This document shows positions 34,584 to 44,500 of a DNA stretch of 64,000 nucleotides, one piece after another. This stretch comes from Pseudomonadota bacterium. Lineage in GTDB: Bacteria; Desulfobacterota; Desulfovibrionia; Desulfovibrionales; Desulfovibrionaceae. The DNA is taken from positions 1 to 64,000 of the forward strand of contig JAEYOJ010000102.1 of assembly GCA_023411815.1 (NCBI GenBank), written 5' to 3'. Under the pieces are notes generated by a model. That model was not told where the DNA came from. It saw nothing but the letters and a program-made list of their open reading frames with translations, and did no database searches. Position 1 is the stretch's first letter, and each line of letters starts with the position of its first letter. Position numbers and translations under genes: made by a program.

Positions 34584-36005
34584 TTACTTGTAGTAGATCT
34601 TGAGGGCGTTGGTGTGCCGCTCGCCCTGGCCCGGCGTGGGCTGGCCAGAGGTGAGCACAACGTTGTCGCCCGGCGAGAAGGCGGGATTGTCCTGGACGAA
34701 GCGCTCCACGCGCGCCATGTGCCGTTCGATGGTCGTGTCGGCCTTGCGGGGGTTCACACCCCAGAAGAAGTTCATGTAGCGCATGACGCGCTCGTCGGGC
34801 GTGAGGCAGTAGATGGGCGTGGCCGGCCGTCGGCTGGACAGGAAACGCATGGTGCTTCCGCTGTCCGAGTGGCTGATGATGGCCTTGCTCTCGGCGTTCT
34901 CGGCCAACAAAGCCGCGGCATAGGCCAGGTACTTGACCGGGTTCTTTTCCTTTTTGGGCATGTAGGGCCCTTGTATGCGCTCCAGGAAGTACTTCTCGGC
35001 GCTCATGGATATCTCGTTGATGAAGCGCACCACGCGCTCGGGATACTTGCCCACGGCCGTCTCCTCCGAGAGCATGACGCAGTCCGCGCCGTCCATGATG
35101 GCGTTGGCCACGTCCGTGGCCTCGGCCCGCGTGGGCACGGGATTCTGGACCATGGACAGGAGCATCTGCGTGGCCACTATGCTGGCCTTGTGGGCATGGC
35201 GGCAGGCGCGCAGCACGCGCTTCTGGATGACCGGCAGCTCGGCCATGGAGCACTCCAGGCCCAGGTCGCCGCGAGCGACCATGACCGCATCCGTGAGTTC
35301 CAGGATAGGCTCCAGGCGATCCAGGGCGTTCTTGCGCTCCAGCTTGGCTATGACTGGAATCCAGGTGCCGTGCTTGCGGATCTCTTCCTTGATGTCGATG
35401 ACATCCTGCTCGTGCTGCACGAAGGACAGGGCCACGGCGTCCAGCCCGATCTCCAGGCCCTCGTGAAGATCCTTGCGGTCCTTGGCGGTCATGGCCGGCA
35501 TCGGATGGAACTTGCCGGGAAAGGCGATGCCTTTGTGCGAGGTCAGGATGCCGTCGTTCAGGGCCTCCATGACATAGAGCTTGTTGTGCACCGCGGTCTG
35601 GGTGATGGTGAACTGGAGCATGCCGTCCGAAAGGGATACGGGCATGCCGGACTCCAGGCCGACCAGCAACTCCGGGATATCCAGGCTGATGAACGCGCAG
35701 CCGTCGGATTTGCCTTCCATCTCCGGCAGGCCCAGGTAAACCATGCACCCGCGCTCAATGGTCAGAGGTGATCCCTGCACATCGCCGATACGAACCTTGG
35801 GGCCGCACAAGTCGCCCAGGGCAGTGAGCGGGATGCCCAACTCACTCTCCAGCCGGCGCACGTTACGCACGATGGGCTCGAAAAAGGCCGCGTCGGAGTG
35901 GGAAAAATTCAGGCGGAAGACCCTTACGCCGTTCTGGGCAAGGACCTTCATGACCTCATAATCCATGGAGGCCGGCCCCAGGGTGGCGATGATTTTTGTG
36001 CGCAT
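34584..36005 (-). CDS. pyk: Pyruvate kinase, 473 aa
   Basis: Last enzyme of glycolysis: phosphoenolpyruvate + ADP to pyruvate + ATP. Seen are the N-terminal TKIIATLGPASMDYEVMK, the RLNFSHS substrate site, VIAKLERKNALDRLEPILE (catalytic Lys, Glu), MVARGDLGLE (Mg-binding) and the C-terminal ISHSDSGSTMRFLSSRRP. ATG at 36005 has AAGGA upstream and begins at the conserved TKI; an in-frame start 18 codons earlier is not conserved. Length is normal. Monocistronic, with its own terminator. Confidence 0.96.
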   Translation of the reverse strand: MRTKIIATLGPASMDYEVMKVLAQNGVRVFRLNFSHSDAAFFEPIVRNVRRLESELGIPLTALGDLCGPKVRIGDVQGSPLTIERGCMVYLGLPEMEGKSDGCAFISLDIPELLVGLESGMPVSLSDGMLQFTITQTAVHNKLYVMEALNDGILTSHKGIAFPGKFHPMPAMTAKDRKDLHEGLEIGLDAVALSFVQHEQDVIDIKEEIRKHGTWIPVIAKLERKNALDRLEPILELTDAVMVARGDLGLECSMAELPVIQKRVLRACRHAHKASIVATQMLLSMVQNPVPTRAEATDVANAIMDGADCVMLSEETAVGKYPERVVRFINEISMSAEKYFLERIQGPYMPKKEKNPVKYLAYAAALLAENAESKAIISHSDSGSTMRFLSSRRPATPIYCLTPDERVMRYMNFFWGVNPRKADTTIERHMARVERFVQDNPAFSPGDNVVLTSGQPTPGQGERHTNALKIYYK

Positions 36006-36137
36006 GGTCTGACGTCCTTGTTGCGGGTTAGCTTTCCAGTCTGCTCCATGCTCTAGCACAAGCCCAGGCGCTGCCCAAGCCCCGGCGCGCGTCTCGTGAC
36101 AGGCGGGCTTGCGGCCGGATGCGCCCCGGAGACCGAC

Positions 36138-37010
36138 TTAACTCCCGAGAAGATAGAGATAGTCTGCGTCCTTCGAGGTGATCCGGCCGGCCTCGAAGCT
36201 CGATCCGGCCGGCAGCACGCTCAGGCTGGACAGTCCGGGGTGAAGCTTGCGCAGCTGCGCCGGAACGGCCGGCTTCCATGCGTGTACCGATCCCGTCAGC
36301 ACCACCAGGGTCCGCTCTGGATCGCTGGCATGGTACTTTCCGGCGTAATAGGCCATGGCCGTATCCCAAACGAGCTGGGCTTCGCAAAACCTGCCGAACT
36401 CGCCCTCTCCGGTGTGCTCGCCCAGAACCCGGCGCAAGAAGGCCTCGTAGGCCGGATCGACGATGCACACCACGGGCGGAAGTTCCTTGAGCTGCTCGGG
36501 GCTCAACGATGAAAACCCCTGTCTGGCAACCTGACGGGTGATCTCACGCGGCACGTTGAGCCCGATCATGGGTATCCGCTCCCGGCGGCAGTATTCAAAA
36601 ATGGAGCGGTAGAGTGGCCAGCTCGCATCCCAATTGCGGGCGAAGGCCTCGGCCATCCCGCTCTCGGAGAGGCTGCCCGCCAGCCAGTCGTCCAGCACCT
36701 TCTGCTCGCGGTGTTGGAACATCTCCAGCCCCACGGCCACGGGATAGCCGGACAGGCGCAGGCTTTTTATTATCCGCAGTTGGACCGTGTGATGCCCGGG
36801 ATCGTCGTGCGATTCGCCCACCAGCACCACATTGGCCTCGGCCAGCTGGTGCGCGGCCTTGGACAAGGGCACGCTGCTGGCACGCAACACATCCCACAGG
36901 ATCAGCTCAAGGGCTTCCGATTTCCCGGACGGCCCCTGGGCGCCGACGGTGGCGGGGATTTGCAGGACCAGCGTCAGCACAAGCACGGCAAGGCATTTCA
37001 GGCAAGGCAT
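36138..37010 (-). CDS. ChaN-like (DUF399) iron/heme-associated protein, 290 aa
   Basis: Exported protein of the ChaN family, members of which bind haem and are iron-regulated. Signal-like N-terminus (CLKCLAVLVLTLVLQIPATV) without a lipobox; the core shows NVVLVGESHDDPGHHTVQLR, VAVGLEMFQHREQKVLDDWL and IGLNVPREITRQVARQGFSS. The ATG at 37010 overlaps the preceding peptidase stop by one base and has GGAGGAG, so they are translationally coupled. An in-frame start 16 codons upstream would lie inside the peptidase gene. Confidence 0.85.
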   Translation of the reverse strand: MPCLKCLAVLVLTLVLQIPATVGAQGPSGKSEALELILWDVLRASSVPLSKAAHQLAEANVVLVGESHDDPGHHTVQLRIIKSLRLSGYPVAVGLEMFQHREQKVLDDWLAGSLSESGMAEAFARNWDASWPLYRSIFEYCRRERIPMIGLNVPREITRQVARQGFSSLSPEQLKELPPVVCIVDPAYEAFLRRVLGEHTGEGEFGRFCEAQLVWDTAMAYYAGKYHASDPERTLVVLTGSVHAWKPAVPAQLRKLHPGLSSLSVLPAGSSFEAGRITSKDADYLYLLGS

Positions 37011-39127
37011 CACTCCTCCTCGAAGTCCACGGACAACGGCGAGTCTTGAGGCTCCCAAACACCTTTGACCGTGTTAACACCCTTCTCGAAGCCGAGATAG
37101 CTGTACTTGCCATAATGCGTGATCTTCCGTGCGGCCTCCTCGGCGGCTTGCAGGTCCATCGACGGCCGCGGGACGAAGAAAGCCACAACCCGGCCAGACC
37201 GTTCGGGATCGGAATACGCCAGGAACTGCGCGTCGCTCCTGGCCAAAGCCAAAGTCTCCTGCTGGGACAGCTGCTCCAACACCTGCCAGTTGTTCCGCTG
37301 AACCGAAGCCACGGCCTCCCGGCCCCTATCCGTGGCGGGAAAACCCAGGAAAAGCACGTCGCGGCGGGCAAGGGCCGCCGCGTTGACATCCTTCTCGCGC
37401 AGGATTTCGACCCCGCCTTGCCCCAGGCTTTCGAGAAGCAGGCGGAACAGCGGCAGGTAGGCCTCGTCCATGGAGCCGCCGAGCACCGCCGCCAATATCT
37501 TGGACGATTTGAGGCTGTTGACCGTGACCGGGACTTCCTCGGGCGCAAGCAGCCGGAAGACGTGAGCCTCGGGGTCCACGTCCAGCCCCACGGGCTGGGC
37601 GAGCACGGAGAAGTTGAACACAGCCCGCGGCCCGCTCAGGCGCACCATCTGATTCTCGCCAAAGGCCGTGGTTTGCAGCCGCACGGGCACATGCAGGTCA
37701 TAGTACGGCTCGGACTGCAACAGCTCGCCCCGCACGATCCAGTGCCGGCCCATGCGGTCGAGGCTGACCTTGCCCAGACGCAGCCGGGGCGCGCCGGCCC
37801 GGCCAAGCCACTGGTTGAAGAAGACCCTGGCCTCGGCCGCCTCCCAACCTTGCGCCACAAAGGCGTCACGGAAATGCTCCCAGGTGGTGGGCTTGAACAG
37901 CCGCTTGGCGTAGACGTCGCGCAGGGCCTGCCAGAAGGCCTGATCCTCCACCCTGCGTCGGGCCATATGGAAAAGGAACATGGCCTTGCCGTAGCCCACT
38001 GCGCGCGAGGCCGGACTGATGCGCGAGCTGAACTTGCGCAGGGGGAAGTCCTCCCGTTCCGCCGCCAGCAAGGCATAGTCGCGCAGGATCTGACGGCGGT
38101 ACTCGGTGGCCTCCTCGCTGGAGATCTGCTCCTTGGCCAGGTAGTCGGCCACATAGGTGGCGAGCCCTTCGCTCCAGTTGCCGCCCGCCGGGTCCACGAG
38201 CACGCCGTTGCCCCACCAGCAATGGGCCACTTCGTGACGCAGGCTGGTGTCGGGAATGAACGGCAGCCGGAGCACCTGCGAACCGAGCAGCGTATAGGAC
38301 GGAAAACCGTAGCCCGTGGGGAAGAAGTTCTCCACTATGGCGAATTTCGGAAAAGCGTAGGCGCCGTGCAGCCGGGAGAAGAACTGCAGATGCCGCGCGG
38401 CGGCATCCAGGTATATCGGCGAGAACTGCACGCTGTCTGGATAAAAATAGGTATATATGGGCACTTGGCCGGCTTGGCGCATTCCCCGCAAGAACGGACC
38501 GGCGAAAAGCCCGAGTTCCTCCGAGGTGGAGGCGCAGATCCATTTGGATACGCTTTCGCCGTCAGGGTCGCCATGGCCGATGAGCGTGCCCGAGGTCACT
38601 GCGTAGATGCCGCGCGGAGCGCGCACCGTGACGATGAAACTGCGCTCCTTGGCCTCCAGGCGCGGATACCAGCCGCTGCCGGCTAGGAAAAAGGCTCCTT
38701 CCGATGTTATGGTAGCGCCGACGCCATAGCCTGGGTTGTCGAATACGTGGGGATTCTCGGGCCAGGGATCGTCAAACCGCCCTGCGTACTCCACGTCGAG
38801 ACGCACGTCACCGGTGCGCACTCCCGCCGGAAGGGCCACGCGCAGCACGCCGTCCTCATTCCTGTAGGCTGCCGGCCTGCCGCCCAGATCCAGCCGGGTC
38901 ACACCGACTCTGGAGCCAATATGCAGGATGATCTCTTCCGCATCGTGGATCTGGGCAGTTACGACATCCCTGCCTCGCAGAACCTTGGCAGCAAGGTCCA
39001 GGCGCACATCGATCTCGTGACGTACGCTGAGCACGGTGGCCATTGCGGGACCAGGGCGACCCAACAAGACCGCCGCAACGAGAAGAAAGGAAAGGATTAT
39101 CCGGCTCGAAATGAATTCTGTGCGCAT
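37010..39127 (-). CDS. M1-family-like metallopeptidase with extra C-terminal domain, about 705 aa
   Basis: Signal peptide (IILSFLLVAAVLLGRPGPAMA) followed by an M1 aminopeptidase-like part. Zinc site RHEVAHCWWGNGVLVDPAG...NWSEGLATYV (HExxH with downstream Glu), with GNGVLVDPAG between. The first about 480 residues fit M1; the last about 200 residues (from VNSLKSSKILAAVLGGS) have alternating hydrophobic strands and helices, and I do not recognise them. The GAMEN motif is not obvious, so it may not be a true aminopeptidase. Starts at 39127 or 39151 are possible, both without strong ribosome sites. Coupled to the ChaN-like gene and preceded by a candidate Fur box. Confidence 0.85.
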   Translation of the reverse strand: MRTEFISSRIILSFLLVAAVLLGRPGPAMATVLSVRHEIDVRLDLAAKVLRGRDVVTAQIHDAEEIILHIGSRVGVTRLDLGGRPAAYRNEDGVLRVALPAGVRTGDVRLDVEYAGRFDDPWPENPHVFDNPGYGVGATITSEGAFFLAGSGWYPRLEAKERSFIVTVRAPRGIYAVTSGTLIGHGDPDGESVSKWICASTSEELGLFAGPFLRGMRQAGQVPIYTYFYPDSVQFSPIYLDAAARHLQFFSRLHGAYAFPKFAIVENFFPTGYGFPSYTLLGSQVLRLPFIPDTSLRHEVAHCWWGNGVLVDPAGGNWSEGLATYVADYLAKEQISSEEATEYRRQILRDYALLAAEREDFPLRKFSSRISPASRAVGYGKAMFLFHMARRRVEDQAFWQALRDVYAKRLFKPTTWEHFRDAFVAQGWEAAEARVFFNQWLGRAGAPRLRLGKVSLDRMGRHWIVRGELLQSEPYYDLHVPVRLQTTAFGENQMVRLSGPRAVFNFSVLAQPVGLDVDPEAHVFRLLAPEEVPVTVNSLKSSKILAAVLGGSMDEAYLPLFRLLLESLGQGGVEILREKDVNAAALARRDVLFLGFPATDRGREAVASVQRNNWQVLEQLSQQETLALARSDAQFLAYSDPERSGRVVAFFVPRPSMDLQAAEEAARKITHYGKYSYLGFEKGVNTVKGVWEPQDSPLSVDFEEE

Positions 39128-39194
39128 GACTTGCTGCTTATCGCATTTCATTTCGCGAGCCAACAGCCTGAGTCAAGGGCGTAGCGTCAATCAG

Positions 39195-39213
39195 TATCAC
39201 GATGATGATTATC
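39195..39213 (-). promoter_or_regulatory. Candidate Fur box
   Basis: Read on the minus strand, GATAATCATCATCGTGATA matches the 19-base Fur consensus (GATAATGATAATCATTATC) at 14 positions by my count. It lies 68 bases upstream of the 39127 start of the peptidase-ChaN operon. ChaN itself is an iron-linked family, which raises the plausibility. Confidence 0.5.
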
Positions 39214-39277
39214 AAAACCGCGAAACCTGAACACTCCGCCCCTCTATCGGATTAATCGCCGAGAGCCTACCGGCCTC

Positions 39278-39297
39278 GGCCGGGCTCTCGCCCGGCC
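39278..39297 (-). terminator. GC-rich hairpin after the ferredoxin gene
   Basis: Perfect 8-bp stem GGCCGGGC / GCCCGGCC with a four-base loop, 24 bases past the ferredoxin stop. No U-tract, so terminator function is uncertain. Confidence 0.5.
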
Positions 39298-39321
39298 TCC
39301 GGGATAGGCCTCAAACAAGAC

Positions 39322-39519
39322 CTATTCGTCTTCCCAATGTATGCAGCTCGCCGGGCAGATATCGATGGCTTCCTGTATGACCTCTTCCGGGGCTCCGTCG
39401 GGATTGACCACCGAGGCCTTGCCGCTGGACTCATCAAAACTGAACACGGCCGGCGCAATCTCCACGCATGATTCGCAACCGATGCACTCATCCATATCCA
39501 CATAAACGACGCGGGCCAT
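39322..39519 (-). CDS. Single-cluster [4Fe-4S] ferredoxin, 65 aa
   Basis: Small electron carrier: Cys12, Cys15, Cys18 (CIGCESC) and Cys55 (CP) are the four cluster ligands; Cys59 is an extra cysteine. The sequence and ending (CPASCIHWEDE) are very close to the single-cluster ferredoxins of Desulfovibrio (ferredoxin I type), which carry electrons between pyruvate:ferredoxin oxidoreductase, hydrogenase and other partners. AGGAGG eight bases before the ATG fixes the start; 36 extra residues upstream are not coding. Own promoter region; divergent from tamA. Confidence 0.95.
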   Translation of the reverse strand: MARVVYVDMDECIGCESCVEIAPAVFSFDESSGKASVVNPDGAPEEVIQEAIDICPASCIHWEDE

Positions 39520-39686
39520 ATGCACCTCCTGACATATTTTGCCGCCTGAAACGAGCGGTCGCTTGCAACATAGCACGTTTTGCATACTGGGCAAGCACGG
39601 CCCGTGCCGCCTGCACTTCCGGGCCAACAGCTCTCATCCTGACGCGGATTGCCAGCTCCCCCTGATTCTGTCATGTAGGATAGCTT

Positions 39687-41579
39687 ATGGTTCATTGCGG
39701 ACGGGAGGACATGACAATTATCTGCAACAAAAACCCGCGGCAGCGGAAGCCGCTTCCTGTCTTTCTGGCTTTTGCCTCGACCACGGGTCTGCTCATGGCC
39801 CTCGTCCTGGCCGGCTGCGCCAAGGATTTGGCCCAGGACCTAGGTCTCGCGCGTTCCGAGGGACCCAAGGGTATCGACTATGAAGTGAGTATCGCCGGCG
39901 CGCTGGACGGGGACATGAAAGATCTTCTGCTCGAGGTTTCGACCCTGGCCGGGGACGACCCTCCGGCCCTGGTCACTCCAGGCCTTGTCCGTCGGCGCGC
40001 CGAGGAGGATATCCCCAACCTGCTCAAGGCCTTGCATTCCCGCGGCTACTATAAGGCGGAAATACGAGTGGAAGTCCAGGAGGGGAAACCACCGCTCGAC
40101 GTGCAGTATACCGTCACTCCCGGGCCTCGCTTCACCCTTGCCCAGGCGCGCATACTCGTCGATGCCGGTTCTGAGTACCAGGCAGGAGTGCCTTCGCCGC
40201 AGGAGCTCGGCATGGACATCGGCCAGGGCTTCCGGAGCGAATGGGTGCCCGAGGCCCAGAGGCGCATCCGGCAGGCCTTGGCCAGCCAGGGGTATCCCTT
40301 TGCCGAAACGGCCTACGAGGCCGTGGCCGATTTCGCTTCGGACACCATGCACATCACCTTCACGGCCAGGCCCGGACAGTTCGCCCGCTTCGGAGATACG
40401 GACATCGCCTTGCCCGAAGGCATCGACCTCTCGCCCGAGTTCGTCCGCAGCAAACTGTCCTGGAAGCCCGGCGACACATTCGATGCGCAGGCCCTGGCCG
40501 AAGCCAGGAACCGCCTGCTGGGCACAGGTCTGTTCTCTTTCGCCCAATTCACCTACCCCGAGCAGGTCGACGAGGATGACGCGCTTCCCCTTCGCCTGGA
40601 GCTGCGCGAGCGTCCGCCGAGGACCGTGCGGGCCGGCGTGACCTACTCCACGGACCTGGGGCCCGGCGTGGAGCTGGGCTGGGAGCACCGCAACCTGCTG
40701 GGCGAGGGCGAGAGCCTGTCCGTCGGGCTGGAAGCCAACTTCGTCAACCGGATTCTGGAATCGACCTACCGCGAGCCCTTTTTCCTGTTCAGGGAGAACC
40801 AGAGCCTGATCCTCACGGCCCGGGCCGCGGACGAGCAACCAGAGGCTTATCGCAGCCAGAGCCTTGACCTCTCGGGCGTGGTCGAGCGATACATATTCCG
40901 GCGCACACGCATTGCCGGCGGTCTCGGCCTCACCCTGCTCAATGTGGACGATCCCATCAGCGAACAGGACAACTACGCCCTGTTCTACCTGCCGCTGCTC
41001 ATCGCACGCGACTCGCGCGACAATATCCTGGACCCTGGCCGGGGCTCGCTCTTGAGCGCGGACGGTGCCCCATATTACGAACTTTTCGGCGAGAGCAACA
41101 CGTTCTTCAAGTACACCACCAACGCCCAGTTCTACTGGTCTCTCATGGACGAAAAACGGCTGGTTCTGGCAACCCGGGCTCGTTTCGGCCAGATACCCGG
41201 CCAGGAGCTGTCGACCGTGCCGGCGACCATCCGGTTCTACGCGGGCGGCGGCGGTTCGGTTCGCGGCTACGAATACAAGACCTTGAGCGCCATTGTTGAT
41301 GGAGATCCGGCGGGTGGCCGCTCCCTGCTGGAAACCTCGGCCGAGCTGCGCTGGAGGTTCCTCAATGACTGGGGCTTGGTTGCCTTCCTGGACGGCGGCC
41401 GGGCCTATACGGATGTTGTACCCGACTTCGACGAGACATATTTCTGGGGAACGGGCCTTGGCGTGCGCTACTACACGAATTTCGGTCCCATACGCGCCGA
41501 TCTGGCCTTCCCCCTCAACCGGCGAGAGGAATTCGATTCACACTTCCAATTCTACATCAGCATCGGACAAGCCTTCTGA
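39687..41579 (+). CDS. tamA: TamA/BamA-family outer-membrane protein with lipobox, 630 aa
   Basis: Outer-membrane assembly protein of the Omp85 family: N-terminal POTRA-like region (about 60-315) and a C-terminal beta-barrel starting around GVTYSTDLGPGVELGWEHRN and ending in FQFYISIGQAF with the terminal Phe. The N-terminus has a lipoprotein signal with LAGC (Cys44), unusual for TamA. Start at 39687 follows AGGA six bases upstream; an ATG eight codons later (39711) with GGGAGG very close is also possible. tamB follows after three bases. Confidence 0.88.
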   Translation: MVHCGREDMTIICNKNPRQRKPLPVFLAFASTTGLLMALVLAGCAKDLAQDLGLARSEGPKGIDYEVSIAGALDGDMKDLLLEVSTLAGDDPPALVTPGLVRRRAEEDIPNLLKALHSRGYYKAEIRVEVQEGKPPLDVQYTVTPGPRFTLAQARILVDAGSEYQAGVPSPQELGMDIGQGFRSEWVPEAQRRIRQALASQGYPFAETAYEAVADFASDTMHITFTARPGQFARFGDTDIALPEGIDLSPEFVRSKLSWKPGDTFDAQALAEARNRLLGTGLFSFAQFTYPEQVDEDDALPLRLELRERPPRTVRAGVTYSTDLGPGVELGWEHRNLLGEGESLSVGLEANFVNRILESTYREPFFLFRENQSLILTARAADEQPEAYRSQSLDLSGVVERYIFRRTRIAGGLGLTLLNVDDPISEQDNYALFYLPLLIARDSRDNILDPGRGSLLSADGAPYYELFGESNTFFKYTTNAQFYWSLMDEKRLVLATRARFGQIPGQELSTVPATIRFYAGGGGSVRGYEYKTLSAIVDGDPAGGRSLLETSAELRWRFLNDWGLVAFLDGGRAYTDVVPDFDETYFWGTGLGVRYYTNFGPIRADLAFPLNRREEFDSHFQFYISIGQAF

Positions 41580-41582
41580 GCC

Positions 41583-44500
41583 ATGCGCACGGCTGTGCTG
41601 AAACGCTTCGCCATCTGGACTGGAGGCCTGCTGCTGGGCCTGGCCTTTCTGCTGGCGCTGGTCCTGGGCGGAGCCATGCTGTGGCTGCGCTCCGAAGCCG
41701 GACGTCTCTGGCTGGCGGACAAGGTCGCAGAACTCACGGCGGACTCGGACACGGCCCGAGTGACGGTGCGCGGCCTGGGGCCGAGCCTGCCCTGGCGTAT
41801 TTCCGTAGACGAACTGCTGGTGGCCGATCGACAAGGCGTCTGGCTGCGCATCGAGAACCTGCTCGTGGTCCTCTCGCCCGCAGAGCTTCTGCGGCAGGCC
41901 CTGCACTTCGAGATTATCTCCGCCAACGAACTGGCGTTGCAGCGTATCCCGGAGAGCCCGGAGGAGCAGCCCGAGGACGAGGAGCCGTTCTCCCTTGCCG
42001 ATCTGCCGGAAATCCGCGTGCGGACATTGGATGTCGCCCGCGTTCTCATCGGCCCCGAGCTGGCCGGCCAGGCCACAGCCTACTCCCTGCACGGCAAACT
42101 GGCCACCAGCCATGGGGTTACCACGGCCGCCCTGGAAGCCCGGAACCTGGAGCGGGCTGGAGACGCGCTCGTCCTGGACGGCCGTTTCGACCAGCCCGCC
42201 GACACGTTGGCGCTCGCGCTCAACCTGGACGAGGCTGCCGGAGGCCTCCTGGGGAGCCTACTGGACTTGCCGGAACAGACAAGCCTGCGATTGGCCCTGC
42301 GCGGTGACGGCCCCCTGGGGGACTGGAGCGGAGCCCTGGATGCATCGGCCGACGAGCTTTTCACGCTGGAGAGCACGCTTACCCTGTCCGCGCAGGAACC
42401 CTACCGCATCGACTTGCAGGGCCAACTGCACCTGGCCGAGGGCCTGCTGCCCGTGGAAGCGACGGACATCCTGGGCACCGATGTCGAATTCCGGCTCATT
42501 GGCCGCAACGAGGACGGCATCGTCGACTTCAGGGGCAGCAGCTTCCGCGCCCAAGGACTGCGCGCCGAGTTGCAGGGCCGGCTGGACCCGGAAAAGCAAA
42601 GCATGGATCTGACGGTCGAAGCCTTCGCGCCGGGACTGGCCAGCCTGGCCCAGAGGCAAGGGCTGCAACTGGAACAGACGGCCCCGATCCGAATACACGC
42701 CCACGGACCGCTGGAAACACCGGAAGTCCGCCTGGAAACACAGGTGCAATCCCTGCGGGCCGACGATATCCGGCTCAAGGGCGCAAACATCGTGCTCTCG
42801 GCCAGCCTTCCGGAGCAGACATCCGGCTCCGCGGGCCTTGCAGCAAGCCTGGCCCTTTCCGTGGATGACATTGCCCTGCCCGGGGGAGTCGACCTACGTC
42901 CCCTGCGTCTGGAGACCGAGGCATTCACGCCCGACTTCGAGCAAATCCGGATCTCCCGCCTCGTAGTGCAGAGCCCAGGCCTGACCCTGCGCGGTTCCGG
43001 CCAAGCCCGTATGGACGGCTCGCAGGCAGCGGCCGATCTGGCTCTCACGGTCGAGAACCTGTCACGCTTCGCCAAGATAGCCGACATGCCCCTCAAAGGC
43101 AGCGCCCGGCTTGCGACCCAGCTGAATCTCGCCAGGACCGGCGTGCTCACGGCCGCGCTCCGGGGATCAACGGCCAACCTTTCAGGGTTGCCCGAACCTT
43201 TGCAGGAAGTGCTCGGTCACGGCCCCGGCCTGGAGGCCACCTTGACCTACGGCGGCCAGGAGATCGGCCTGAAGGCGCTCCGCGTGACGGGCAAGGAGCT
43301 GCGTCTGGAGGCGCACGGCGGCACGGACCTGCAGGACGAGACCTTCGCCCTGGACCTCTCGGCCCGCGTGCCGGAGCTGTCCGGCGCTGCCAAGGCCGCC
43401 GGGCTGGAAGCCCAGGGCAGCCTCGCCGCCAGCGGACGGCTCAAGGGCCGCTTTTCGCAGTTCGAGGCGGCGCTCGACGTGAGTTCGCAGCAACTCGTGC
43501 TGCAAGGCCAAACAATCTCCAACCTGCGCCTGCGCGCAGATGCCGGCGGATTGCCAGACCTGGCGCAAATGCGTCTGACCCTGGGCGCGGACACGCCCCT
43601 GGGACGCACGGATGCCGCTACTCAGGCGTCATACGATTCGAGCCAGAACCTGATCCGGCTGCGGGATACCCGCGTCACCTTGCCCGGGTTGGCCGTGACA
43701 AACCCTGAACTGGTCATGCGCACGGACTCCGGCCTGATTCACGGCAGCGTGCGGGGCGACCTGGAATCCCTGAGCTTCGTCTCCGCCCTGCTGGACACGC
43801 CCATGGACGCCAAGGGAGCCTTCTCGCTGCGCCTCGACGTCAAGCAGGGGAAGCAGGCCGCCACCTTGCAGGGAGACTTCGCCCCGCTCAGTGTGAGTGA
43901 GGTCCGGGCCCAAATGATGAACATCCAGGCCCATATGGACGACCTGTTCGGCACGCCTCGGGGCCGGGCCAATATCGACATTCGTCAGATCGAGCAGGAC
44001 GAGATGCGTGTGGATTCAGTCAGACTTACGGCGCAAGGCGACCTGAACCGCCTCGTTTTCTCGGCCAGGACGCAAGGCGAATTCGTGCATCCCTTTGCGG
44101 CCAACCTGCAAGGCTTGTTCGAGCAGCTTCCCGACGGCTGGAGCGCAACCCTCCAAACGCTGCGCGCCAGCGTGGCCGAAACGCCTATCGTCCTGCAGGC
44201 TCCGGCGCGCGTCTCCAGCCGCGGCCAGGGCAAGGAACAAAGCTACACGCTGAGCAATCTCAGCCTGGGAGTGGACGAGGCCGCCATTTCGGCCCAAGGC
44301 TTTTTCGGCGCTGACCGGGTAAGCGGAACGCTGCGCATCGATTCCTTCCCGGCGAAGCTGTTGCCTTTCGTGGTGCCCAAGCCCGCCTCAGGCAGGCTCA
44401 AGGCCGAGGTGAACCTGGAAGGCACTCCCGCGGACCCGCGCCTGAACCTGGACCTGCGCGTGCGCGACGTGCGCTTCGCGGGATTGGAGCAGGTCGCGGC

